Positions 1 to 7,016 of a stretch of DNA of 64,000 bases are shown piece after piece (within the stretch, counting starts at the first letter, position 1; every line of letters starts with the position of its first letter). The translations under genes were made by a program, and so were the position numbers. Source of the stretch: Anaerolineae bacterium (GTDB lineage Bacteria; Chloroflexota; Anaerolineae; Promineifilales; Promineifilaceae); NCBI GenBank assembly GCA_020848035.1, contig JADLAX010000054.1:90555-154554 (forward strand), read 5' to 3'. The notes beneath the pieces were generated by a model, which was given only the letters and a program-made list of their open reading frames with translations, made no database searches and had not been told where the DNA came from.

Positions 1-45
1 GTTTCCGCCGACGAGAACCTTTCTATTTAAAACCTAATCAGCAGA

Positions 46-1551
46 CTACTCAACCCATTCAAAGGTGCGGGTGACTGCTTTCTTCCACATCTTGTACAAC
101 TCCGTGCTGGCGTTGCTGTCTTTGTTGGGTTCCCACGTCTTGTCCATGCCCCAGTTTTGGCGCATTTCATCTGTGTTCTTCCAGAAGCCAACCGCCAAAC
201 CAGCCGCATAAGCCGCACCCAATGCGGTCGTCTCCGCCACCTTGGGCCGAATCACCGGCACGCCCAACACGTCTGCCTGGAACTGCATCAGCAGATTGTT
301 GAATACCATACCACCGTCCACCTTCAACGCGGTCAGGTCCACACCGGAATCAGCATTCATCGCGTCCAGAACTTCGCGGGTCTGGTAAGCGGTGGCTTCC
401 AGGGTGGCCCGGCCAAAGTGGCCGCGATTGACGTAGCGGGTCAAACCAGCGATCACCCCGCGGGCGTCATCTTTCCAATACGGCGCATACAGGCCAGAGA
501 AAGCAGGCACGAAGTAGATACCACCATTGTCGTCCACCGTCTTGGCCAGTTCTTCTACCTCTGGGGCAGATTTAATCATCTTCAAGTTGTCGCGCAGCCA
601 CTGTACCAAAGCACCGGTAATGGCGATGGAGCCTTCCAGAGCGTAAACAGCCGGTTGGTCACCAAACTTGTAGCACAGCGTCGTCAGCAAACCGTTATTG
701 GACGGAACTGGTTCGGTACCGGTGTTCAAAATCATGAAACAGCCAGTGCCGTAGGTGTTTTTGGCTTCACCAGGGCTGAAGCAGGCTTGCCCCACCGTAG
801 CCGCTTGCTGGTCACCCAGGTCGCCAGCTACCGGTACACGACCGCCAAACGGGCCATTTTCCAGGGTGTAGCCGTATACCTCAGAAGAGGATTTGATCGT
901 GGGCAGCATGCTCAACGGAATGCCCATCGCTTTGGCAATATCTTCGTTCCAGCTCAACGTATCCAGGTTCATGAGCATGGTACGGGAAGCATTGGTTACG
1001 TCCGTTACATGAGCGCCACCGTTGGGGCCACCGGTCAGGTTCCAGATGAGCCAGGTGTCGATGTTGCCAAATAGGGCGTTACCAGCGTCAGCGGCTTCGC
1101 GGATGGCTGGCACGTTATCGAGCAACCATTTCACCTTGAGGCCGGAGAAGTAGGTGGCCAAGGGCAAACCTACCTGGGGGCGGAAGCGATCTTGCCCGCC
1201 ATCTTTGGCCATCTCGGCCACAACTTTGTCGTTGCGGGTATCCATCCAGACGACGGCATTGTGTAATGGCTTGCCGGTGTTTTTATCCCACACCACGGTG
1301 GTTTCGCGCTGGTTGGTAATGCCCACAGCGGCCAAATCTTTGGCGGTAATGCCAGCCCGTTCCATTGCGCCTTTAACGACGTCCTCGGTGCGTGCCCAAA
1401 TTTCCATAGGATCATGCTCAACCCAACCCGGTTTGGGGAAGATTTGCTCGTGTTCCATCTGGTGCATAGCGACGGATTCGCCACTGTGGTTAAAAATCAT
1501 GCAACGGGTACTGGTAGTACCCTGATCAATTGCTGCTACATACTTTGACAT
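46..1551 (-). CDS. glpK: Glycerol kinase
   Basis: Phosphorylates glycerol with ATP to sn-glycerol 3-phosphate in the cytoplasm, trapping glycerol brought in by the facilitator encoded at the head of this operon. The 501-residue product has full family length. The FGGY-kinase phosphate loop DQGTTSTR is at residues 9-16, GTGCFM lies in the middle, and KVDGGM is in the C-terminal ATPase lobe. The ATG at 1551 follows AGAAGGAG at a good spacing. It is the last gene of glpF-dhaK-dhaL-glpK; its product feeds the glycerol-3-phosphate dehydrogenase at 8777. Unlike nearly all neighbours it carries no ACGGCCGT octamer, which may mean more recent arrival or strong protein constraint. Confidence 0.96.
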   Translation of the reverse strand: MSKYVAAIDQGTTSTRCMIFNHSGESVAMHQMEHEQIFPKPGWVEHDPMEIWARTEDVVKGAMERAGITAKDLAAVGITNQRETTVVWDKNTGKPLHNAVVWMDTRNDKVVAEMAKDGGQDRFRPQVGLPLATYFSGLKVKWLLDNVPAIREAADAGNALFGNIDTWLIWNLTGGPNGGAHVTDVTNASRTMLMNLDTLSWNEDIAKAMGIPLSMLPTIKSSSEVYGYTLENGPFGGRVPVAGDLGDQQAATVGQACFSPGEAKNTYGTGCFMILNTGTEPVPSNNGLLTTLCYKFGDQPAVYALEGSIAITGALVQWLRDNLKMIKSAPEVEELAKTVDDNGGIYFVPAFSGLYAPYWKDDARGVIAGLTRYVNRGHFGRATLEATAYQTREVLDAMNADSGVDLTALKVDGGMVFNNLLMQFQADVLGVPVIRPKVAETTALGAAYAAGLAVGFWKNTDEMRQNWGMDKTWEPNKDSNASTELYKMWKKAVTRTFEWVE

Positions 1552-1570
1552 TTTTGCTCCTTCTTAAACG

Positions 1571-1648
1571 TGACCCTCCCCTCAATCTCCTCCCAAAGGG
1601 AGGGAAAGCCTGTCCCCTCTCCCTTCGGGGGAGGGTTAGGGAGGGGTA
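1571..1648. repeat. GC-skewed intergenic repeat, divergent copy
   Basis: The glpK-dhaL spacer is a CCCTCCCC / GGGGAGGG inverted element with a CCCTTCGGGG-type centre. It resembles the better conserved spacer elements at 23247 and 45989 and can fold into hairpins. It probably lies inside the operon transcript and could modulate the level of glpK message. No coding potential is seen. Confidence 0.6.
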
Positions 1649-1649
1649 A

Positions 1650-2279
1650 TTATTCTTTGACTGTTTCAAGCAGGGCGTTAAGCATCAGGTAGGATGAGGT
1701 TGCCCCCGGATCCTGGTGACCGATGCTGCGTTCACCCAAATAGCTCGCTCTACCTTTGCGGGCCTGCAGTGGAATTGTGTTTTTCATGCCTTGTTCGGCA
1801 GCGGCAACGGCCGTTTCCAACACCTCAACTGTCCCCTTACCAGCAGCCATGGCCCCTTGCATCGCTTCCAGGGCCGGTGCCCAGGCATCGTACATCGTTT
1901 TGTCTTCCAGGTTTGGCCGACCGCGCTGTAAAATGCCCTCAACCCCAGCCTGCAGCAGATTAAACAAATCCTCGTCGCTCAGCTCTTCCTTGGCGGCCAT
2001 GGCCATGCCGCTGCGCATAAAAAACGTGCCATACAGCGGCCCGCTGGCCCCGCCTACGCTAGAGATCAACGTCATGCCGGTTGTTTTCAGAATATTGCCA
2101 ACATCTTTATCGGAAACAGTGGGTAATTTTTCCATCACCTTCTTAAACCCGCGATCCATGTTGGTGCCATGATCGGCATCGCCAATGGCCGAGTCTAAAT
2201 CGGTGAGGTAGGTTCTATTTGCTTGCAAAACGGCCGCTGTCTTTTCAAGCCACCGCACAATCTGGTCCTTAGTTATCAT
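1650..2279 (-). CDS. dhaL: Dihydroxyacetone kinase subunit DhaL
   Basis: ADP-binding subunit of dihydroxyacetone kinase; it passes phosphate to dihydroxyacetone held by DhaK, giving DHAP. The 209 residues match the separate-subunit DhaL family (about 210). The Mg-nucleotide motif DADHGTNMDRG is near residues 33-43, and VGGASGPLYGT forms the nucleotide-binding loop. It lies 99 nt downstream of dhaK on the same strand. In the separate-subunit system ADP on DhaL is rephosphorylated by a PTS-type DhaM. No dhaM is visible in the window, so the phosphate donor must come from elsewhere. Confidence 0.95.
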   Translation of the reverse strand: MITKDQIVRWLEKTAAVLQANRTYLTDLDSAIGDADHGTNMDRGFKKVMEKLPTVSDKDVGNILKTTGMTLISSVGGASGPLYGTFFMRSGMAMAAKEELSDEDLFNLLQAGVEGILQRGRPNLEDKTMYDAWAPALEAMQGAMAAGKGTVEVLETAVAAAEQGMKNTIPLQARKGRASYLGERSIGHQDPGATSSYLMLNALLETVKE

Positions 2280-2378
2280 GATGAAAGACCCGCTCCTTCT
2301 GCCGTAAACAGTAAACGGTGATCGGTCATCGGTCTTTTTCCGATACGGATCACCGAAAACTGATTACAGATTACCGAC

Positions 2379-3452
2379 TTAAGCGCCCCAACGCAAACCG
2401 GGGGTATTGACCGGCGCATCCCAGAACTTGAGGATCTCATCATCGGTTTTCACCAGCGTGATGGAACACCCCTGCATTTCCAGGGAGGTGATGTACGGGC
2501 CAATCAGGTTGCGGGCAATGGTGACGCCACGGGCCTCACATTCGGCCGCCAGCTTGCGGTAAACGGCGTACAGCTCCGAGACCGGCGTGCCACCCATGCT
2601 GTTCACAAAGGCGATCACCGAGTCACCGGCTTTAAACGGATCGTCGGTCAGATCTTTGTCGACCCAGGTGCCTTCGTCGTTGTCCCATTCGCGCACGGTG
2701 CGGCTGTAGGCGCCGTCGTCCAAAACGGCCGCAGCCATCATCGCCGTGATCTCATCCACCGACTTCATTGGCAGGCGCTGCCGACCAGGTTCACCATGAA
2801 TACCGATGCCAAACTCAAACTCGCCATCGCCCAGGTCAAACGTGGGTTTACCGGCCGCAGGCACCGTGCAAGACGTGAGAGCAATGCCGATGGAACGGCC
2901 GTACATGTTCACTTTCCGCGCCAGATCAGCACATTGGTCCAGGTTGTAGCCCGCTTCAGCCGCCGCGCCCACAATTTTTTCCACGATGACCGTGGTGCCC
3001 ACACCCCGGCGACCTGCCGTGTAGAGGCTGTCTTTAACGGCCGCATCGTCATCAACCAGAATGGACTGCACTTTGATACCATCAGCATAGGCCAATTCAG
3101 CGGCCGTTTCAAAATTCAGCACGTCACCGGTGTAATTTTTCACCAGGAAAAGCACGCCCGCTCCGCTGTCAACCGCTTTGGCACATTCGTACATCTGGTC
3201 TGGCGTGGGGGAGGTAAATACCTCGCCTGGGCAAGCGCCGTCCAACATACCCATGCCCACAAACCCACCGTGCATCGGTTCGTGACCGCTACCACCACCG
3301 GAAATAATGGCCACCTTGCCTTCAACCGGCGCATCGGCGCGCGTCACATAATAAGGATCATAATTAACTTTGATCGCATCTGGATGTGCCAGAGCCATGC
3401 CCTCAAGCTGCTCTCGGACAACATTTTCAACATCATTAATCAACTTTTTCAT
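2379..3452 (-). CDS. dhaK: Dihydroxyacetone kinase subunit DhaK
   Basis: Substrate-binding subunit of dihydroxyacetone kinase. The family binds dihydroxyacetone covalently as a hemiaminal to a histidine. Here the conserved GIHGEPG motif supplies that histidine near residue 219, and SGGGSGHEPMH near residue 51 forms the substrate pocket. The length of 357 matches the two-subunit (PTS-linked) DhaK rather than the single-chain ATP enzyme, and it is paired with dhaL. The ATG at 3452 is preceded by AAGGAG seven bases upstream. Second gene of the glycerol operon. Confidence 0.96.
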   Translation of the reverse strand: MKKLINDVENVVREQLEGMALAHPDAIKVNYDPYYVTRADAPVEGKVAIISGGGSGHEPMHGGFVGMGMLDGACPGEVFTSPTPDQMYECAKAVDSGAGVLFLVKNYTGDVLNFETAAELAYADGIKVQSILVDDDAAVKDSLYTAGRRGVGTTVIVEKIVGAAAEAGYNLDQCADLARKVNMYGRSIGIALTSCTVPAAGKPTFDLGDGEFEFGIGIHGEPGRQRLPMKSVDEITAMMAAAVLDDGAYSRTVREWDNDEGTWVDKDLTDDPFKAGDSVIAFVNSMGGTPVSELYAVYRKLAAECEARGVTIARNLIGPYITSLEMQGCSITLVKTDDEILKFWDAPVNTPGLRWGA

Positions 3453-3494
3453 CTGGACTCTCCTTCACCCTGCGGGGAAATACTCATACCAGAA

Positions 3495-3547
3495 TTGAGG
3501 GTGCTTCTACCCTGAGAAGCGCCAGAACCGGGTGGAAGCACCCTCAA
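3495..3547. repeat. Long hairpin between glpF and dhaK
   Basis: The 18-nt arms 3495-3512 and 3530-3547 are complementary except for one position and enclose a 17-nt loop. The element sits in the 189-nt gap between glpF and dhaK. In the operon direction no U-run follows the second arm, so it looks more like an RNA-stabilising or processing hairpin that could uncouple facilitator from kinase expression than a simple terminator. Confidence 0.6.
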
Positions 3548-3641
3548 CTCAATTTTGTTTCGGGTAAAAAATCACAAAGTGTTTCAGGGTTTTCACTGGC
3601 TGCCTGCCCGTGAATGCCCCTTCAACAAGCTTGACGATTTT

Positions 3642-4382
3642 TTAGAATTTGCCAAGGGCGATCCAGAGGATAGCGCCGAGAGCACCACCGATGATGGGGC
3701 CTACAACCGGAATCCAGCTGTACCCCCAGTCGGAATCGCCTTTGCCGGGGATGGGCAGGAGGAAATGCGCAATACGCGGACCCAGGTCGCGCGCCGGGTT
3801 AATGGCATACCCGGTCGGGCCGCCCAAGGACAAACCAATGCCCCACACCAGGAAAGCAACCGGAATGATGCCCAAAGCGCCCATGTTGAGCGGAACGGCC
3901 GAACCGCTGGAATCCATCGTCGCGCCTTTAATAACCAGAATGCCAAAAACCAGCGCAAACGTGCCGATGATTTCACTAACGAGGTTCCACACCACGCTGC
4001 GAATAGCCGGGCCAGTCGAGAACACAGCCAGTTTCAAGCCAGCGTCACTGGTTGGAGCCCAGTGCGGGAAGTAGTGCAGGTAGACCAGCACCGCACCCAG
4101 GAATGCGCCAATCATTTGGGCAATGATGTAGGGGAATACCTGACCCCACTCAAAGTTACCCGCAACCGCCAGGCCAATCGTCACGGCCGGATTTAAATGG
4201 GCACCGCTAACGGACGCCACCGAGTAAGCCCCAACAAATACTGCCAAACCCCAGCCCGTCGTAATGACCATCCAGCCTGCGTTTTGACCTTTTGATTTGT
4301 TTAATAACACATTGGCAACAACACCATCACCCAAAAGAATGAGCAACATTGTCCCAATGATCTCGCCTAAGAAAGCACTCAT
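3642..4382 (-). CDS. glpF: Glycerol uptake facilitator (aquaglyceroporin)
   Basis: Six-helix MIP-family channel in the cytoplasmic membrane for facilitated glycerol entry. Both half-helix signature motifs are present: HLNPAVTIG near residue 62 and AINPARDLGPR near residue 186. The second NPA-box ends in D-L-G-P-R, as in glycerol-conducting members. The length of 246 is normal. The ATG at 4382 follows AAGGAGAGG. It is the first gene of glpF-dhaK-dhaL-glpK and is preceded by a predicted leader of about 320 nt. Glycerol rather than water as substrate is inferred mainly from the operon. Confidence 0.93.
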   Translation of the reverse strand: MSAFLGEIIGTMLLILLGDGVVANVLLNKSKGQNAGWMVITTGWGLAVFVGAYSVASVSGAHLNPAVTIGLAVAGNFEWGQVFPYIIAQMIGAFLGAVLVYLHYFPHWAPTSDAGLKLAVFSTGPAIRSVVWNLVSEIIGTFALVFGILVIKGATMDSSGSAVPLNMGALGIIPVAFLVWGIGLSLGGPTGYAINPARDLGPRIAHFLLPIPGKGDSDWGYSWIPVVGPIIGGALGAILWIALGKF

Positions 4383-4529
4383 GTTATCCTCTCCTTAATT
4401 GGTTTACTTCTTCCAAGTTCCCTGAGAAATAAGTACAGCATCACAGCTGTAAAATGTAGAAACAACAAAATGGTTCATCAGAAATAAGTGGTGGTCGTTT
4501 TAGCGTAATCCCCGTAGTTATTACCTCCC

Positions 4530-4682
4530 TACCTGCAGTGACCGGGCACTACAGGAAGCAAAAAAGACCGAACTGCCCACCAGACGTGCAGACGTCAAAA
4601 GAGAACCGAAACAGCCGGTTTCTGTAAATTCAGATTGTGAAGCTTTGATTGGGCAGTGACTACAATGTAAGGTTCGGTCTTG
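4530..4682 (-). ncRNA. Structured 5' leader of the glycerol operon (candidate attenuator or riboswitch)
   Basis: Read on the minus strand, AAGACCGAAC (4681-4672) pairs perfectly with GTTCGGTCTT (4573-4564). Nested inside, TGCCCA (4655-4650) pairs with TGGGCA (4579-4574). The interior holds short hairpins such as GACGT/ACGTC. The closing helix runs directly into a T6 tract (4565-4560), like a terminator whose stem is closed over about 100 nt. A second hairpin follows: CCTGTAGTG with CACTGCAGG (9 pairs, one G-U, six-base loop). This matches no leader class I recognise. A trans-acting RNA or simple attenuator is also possible. Confidence 0.5.
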
Positions 4683-4708
4683 TTGTGTAGTTTGTACAGT
4701 ACCCGGAT

Positions 4709-4738
4709 ACTATACGGTTAAGAGGGGAGGTTATTCAA
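4709..4738 (-). promoter_or_regulatory. Predicted sigma-70-type promoter of the glycerol operon
   Basis: On the minus strand a -35 hexamer TTGAAT (4738-4733), an 18-nt spacer and a -10 hexamer TATAGT (4714-4709) predict a start near 4702, about 320 nt before glpF. No -24/-12 GG/GC pair was found in 4383-4750, in agreement with the regulator lacking the sigma-54 contact loop. Confidence 0.5.
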
Positions 4739-4753
4739 CGAAGTGGTGGAATT

Positions 4754-4770
4754 TGTTTCACAGTGAAACA
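4754..4770. promoter_or_regulatory. 17-bp palindromic operator, site 1
   Basis: TGTTTCAC-A-GTGAAACA is a perfect palindrome centred at 4762, about -60 from the predicted glpF-operon start. That is a class-I activator position. It matches the second site at 4786 in 15 of 17 positions. A DhaR-like dimer encoded immediately next door is the natural candidate ligand (inference). Confidence 0.7.
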
Positions 4771-4785
4771 CAAAAACGGCGATTT

Positions 4786-4802
4786 TGTTTCATAATGAAA
4801 CA
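4786..4802. promoter_or_regulatory. 17-bp palindromic operator, site 2
   Basis: TGTTTCAT-A-ATGAAACA is a perfect palindrome centred at 4794, 32 bp (about three helical turns) from site 1 and near -92 of the predicted start. It lies 22 bp beyond the dhaR stop codon. Confidence 0.7.
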
Positions 4803-4824
4803 CAGCATCTTAAGGCATCGTTTT

Positions 4825-6819
4825 TTAACGGCCGTTTCTAAAATAATCTGGGTTAATTTGGTGCACTTTCATTTTGCGCCACAGGGTGGTACGGCCGATT
4901 TTTAGCTCGCGGGCCATCTCGGAAACGTGCCCCTTGCAGGCCCACCCGGCCAGAATTATCGCCTCGCGCTCCGCTTCGGCTGCCGAGAGCACCGGCTGCG
5001 CTTCTGGCCCCCGCCCCATCACCACACGGCCGTTGCGCACACCTTCCGGCAAATCCATCACCCGAATCACGTGATCGCTGCTCTGGTACGCCGCCCGCTC
5101 CAGCACCATCTCCAGCTCCCGCACGTTGCCCGGCCAGGGGTAGCGGCACAAAATCGCCCCCACTTCGTCATCCAGGGTCATGTTTTGGCCATGCCGCCGC
5201 GCCGAGCGCACCAGGAAACGTTTCGCCAACAGCATAATGTCCTCCGTGCGCTGCCGCAGCGGTGGAATGGTGATGTTAAACACCGAAAAGCGGTAGTACA
5301 AATGTGACAAAAAGTTACCGTCGGCTACGGCCGTTTCTAAATTGGCCGTGGTAGCCGCCACCACCCGCACATCCACCGGGATGGGGCGCGCGCTGCCCAG
5401 GCGCATCACGTGCCCTGTTTCAATCACTTGCAGCAAAGCTGACTGCATTTCCAGCGAGAGGCTCTCGACCTGGTCAAGCAGCAGCGTGCCTTCATGGGCC
5501 AACTCAAACTTACTGGGACGGCCGTCGCGCCCCGACTCCTTCTCGTACCCCAAAAATTCACTGACCACCAGTTCACGCGGGATGGCCCGGCAGTTGATGG
5601 AAATAAACGGCTTGTCGGCCCGACTGCTGTCGTTGTGGATCGCCCGCGCCAGGTGATTTTTGCCCACGCCGCCTTCGCCGCGCAGCAAAACGGGGGCGGT
5701 GCCCCGCGCCGCAATGCGCGCCTGCCGGGTGATGGGTCGCATGGCGGCCGATTCGGCAAAGATGTCTTCCAGCTTCAGCAGCGCCTGGTTGCCCAACTGC
5801 TGATGCACCAGACGGCGCACCTGCTCCAACGGCCGCAGCATGATCATGTAACCCACGGGACGGCCGTATTCCCACACCACGCGCAGCGTCACAATCGTCT
5901 GCAAATGCTCGCCGGTGAGCTTGATCTCCAGCGTCACCTCAGCATCTTCCAGGTCCTGGTGGTTAGAGAGGGCCGTTTGCAGCACTTCCGGCATGCCCAG
6001 CACCTCCGTCAGCGGCAGCCCCATAATCGACGTGGGCGACAAATTCAGCAGCTGCCCCGCCTGCGAGTTGGCATGGTTGATCTTACCGCTGCTGTTCCAG
6101 GTCAGCACCCCTTCGGTGATTGATTCCATGATGGTGTTCAGCTCGGTGAGGCGGCGGTTGGCTTCGTCCAAATACAGCTCGGCCTGGAGCTGGTTGCCAA
6201 TGGCCCGGGCCACGGCCATCACCAGCGAGAGGGTGTGCGAGGTGGCGTCTTCCGCGCTGCTCAGCACACCAATGACGCCAATGATACGGCCGTTCACGTC
6301 ATGGATCGGGGCGGCCGTACTGGTAAATTTGTGAAACGATTGGAAGTAATGTTCTGGCCCCACCACCTGCACCGGCATGGCGGCCAACAGGGTCACCCCC
6401 AGCGCATTTGTCCCCAGGTACGCTTCCGACCAATACGTGCCCACACCCCAGCCCTTAACCTCAACCAGCTCCTGCGCCGACCGGTCGCCGCACATGTAGA
6501 GTAAGCAGCCCGTACCGTCGGTGAGCAAAATGGCCGCACCAGAACCTTCGATAAACTGGTGCATATCTTCCATAAACGGAATGGCTACGGTGATGGTATC
6601 TTGCTGGGATTTAAGCAGCGATTGCAGCGCCGGACTGCGCAGCACGGGGGGATGCGGCTCGTTGGTGGGGTCGGCCAGGGGCGCACAGCGCTGCCACGAC
6701 TGAATGATGGTGACATCCGGCTGCGCACCGGGAACGGCCGTTACCTGGCCCGTAGCCATGAAGCTCTGCCAATACTGCCGCAACAGCGGATAGTTTACCG
6801 GATATCCAATGGGCTGCAT
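4825..6819 (-). CDS. DhaR-like AAA+ transcriptional regulator without GAFTGA loop
   Basis: Probable activator of the adjacent glycerol/dihydroxyacetone operon. The 664 residues comprise an N-terminal GAF sensor (about 65-200), a PAS domain (about 225-330), an AAA+ domain and a C-terminal Fis-type helix-turn-helix (about 620-660, with EMARELKIGRTTLWRKMK). Walker A is GEGGVGKN. The segment that should read GAFTGA is ESGRDGRPS, and Walker B ends LLLDQ instead of LLLDE. Proteins with such losses (E. coli DhaR, TyrR) work with sigma-70 rather than sigma-54, which fits the promoter predicted at 4709. The two 17-bp palindromes lie just past its stop codon. The gene is divergent from the flavoprotein at 7017. 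Confidence 0.88.
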   Translation of the reverse strand: MQPIGYPVNYPLLRQYWQSFMATGQVTAVPGAQPDVTIIQSWQRCAPLADPTNEPHPPVLRSPALQSLLKSQQDTITVAIPFMEDMHQFIEGSGAAILLTDGTGCLLYMCGDRSAQELVEVKGWGVGTYWSEAYLGTNALGVTLLAAMPVQVVGPEHYFQSFHKFTSTAAPIHDVNGRIIGVIGVLSSAEDATSHTLSLVMAVARAIGNQLQAELYLDEANRRLTELNTIMESITEGVLTWNSSGKINHANSQAGQLLNLSPTSIMGLPLTEVLGMPEVLQTALSNHQDLEDAEVTLEIKLTGEHLQTIVTLRVVWEYGRPVGYMIMLRPLEQVRRLVHQQLGNQALLKLEDIFAESAAMRPITRQARIAARGTAPVLLRGEGGVGKNHLARAIHNDSSRADKPFISINCRAIPRELVVSEFLGYEKESGRDGRPSKFELAHEGTLLLDQVESLSLEMQSALLQVIETGHVMRLGSARPIPVDVRVVAATTANLETAVADGNFLSHLYYRFSVFNITIPPLRQRTEDIMLLAKRFLVRSARRHGQNMTLDDEVGAILCRYPWPGNVRELEMVLERAAYQSSDHVIRVMDLPEGVRNGRVVMGRGPEAQPVLSAAEAEREAIILAGWACKGHVSEMARELKIGRTTLWRKMKVHQINPDYFRNGR

Positions 6820-6872
6820 GATGCATTGTCACAAAAATCGGGCCAGGGCGCAAACTTTTCCGGGGCGTTTTG

Positions 6873-6886
6873 ATTTCCCCGGAAAT
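6873..6886. promoter_or_regulatory. 14-bp operator-like palindrome A
   Basis: ATTTCCCCGGAAAT lies in the divergent dhaR/flavoprotein gap and is the exact reverse complement of site B at 6916. A third partial copy (TTTTCCGGGG) starts at 6857. The sequence differs from the 17-bp sites, so a different regulator is suggested. Confidence 0.6.
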
Positions 6887-6915
6887 TTTCAGCCAGGGTT
6901 GCTTGTGAGCGGACA

Positions 6916-6929
6916 ATTTCCGGGGAAAT
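6916..6929. promoter_or_regulatory. 14-bp operator-like palindrome B
   Basis: ATTTCCGGGGAAAT is centred 43 bp (four helical turns) from site A and about -64 from the predicted start of the flavoprotein operon. The same sites could also regulate dhaR, whose start codon is at 6819. Confidence 0.6.
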
Positions 6930-6950
6930 GGCCGAATGGTTGTGGCTTTC

Positions 6951-6980
6951 TGGACAACCGCCCATCATCTGCCCTATCAT
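6951..6980 (+). promoter_or_regulatory. Predicted promoter of the flavoprotein-glpD operon
   Basis: TGGACA (6951-6956), an 18-nt spacer and TATCAT (6975-6980) predict a start near 6987, about 30 nt before the chosen ATG. Confidence 0.4.
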
Positions 6981-7016
6981 TCAGACACGAACGTAAACAC
7001 ACAAAGGATGGCAGCT

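Noticed and set aside
157..1074. Long plus-strand open frame opposite glpK
   Set aside because: It is a shadow of the glpK codons: no ribosome site, no domain, and a composition mirroring the antisense of a conserved gene.
4383..4750. Sigma-54 promoter for the glycerol operon
   Set aside because: I searched for GG-N10-GC on the minus strand and found no acceptable match; the regulator also lacks GAFTGA.
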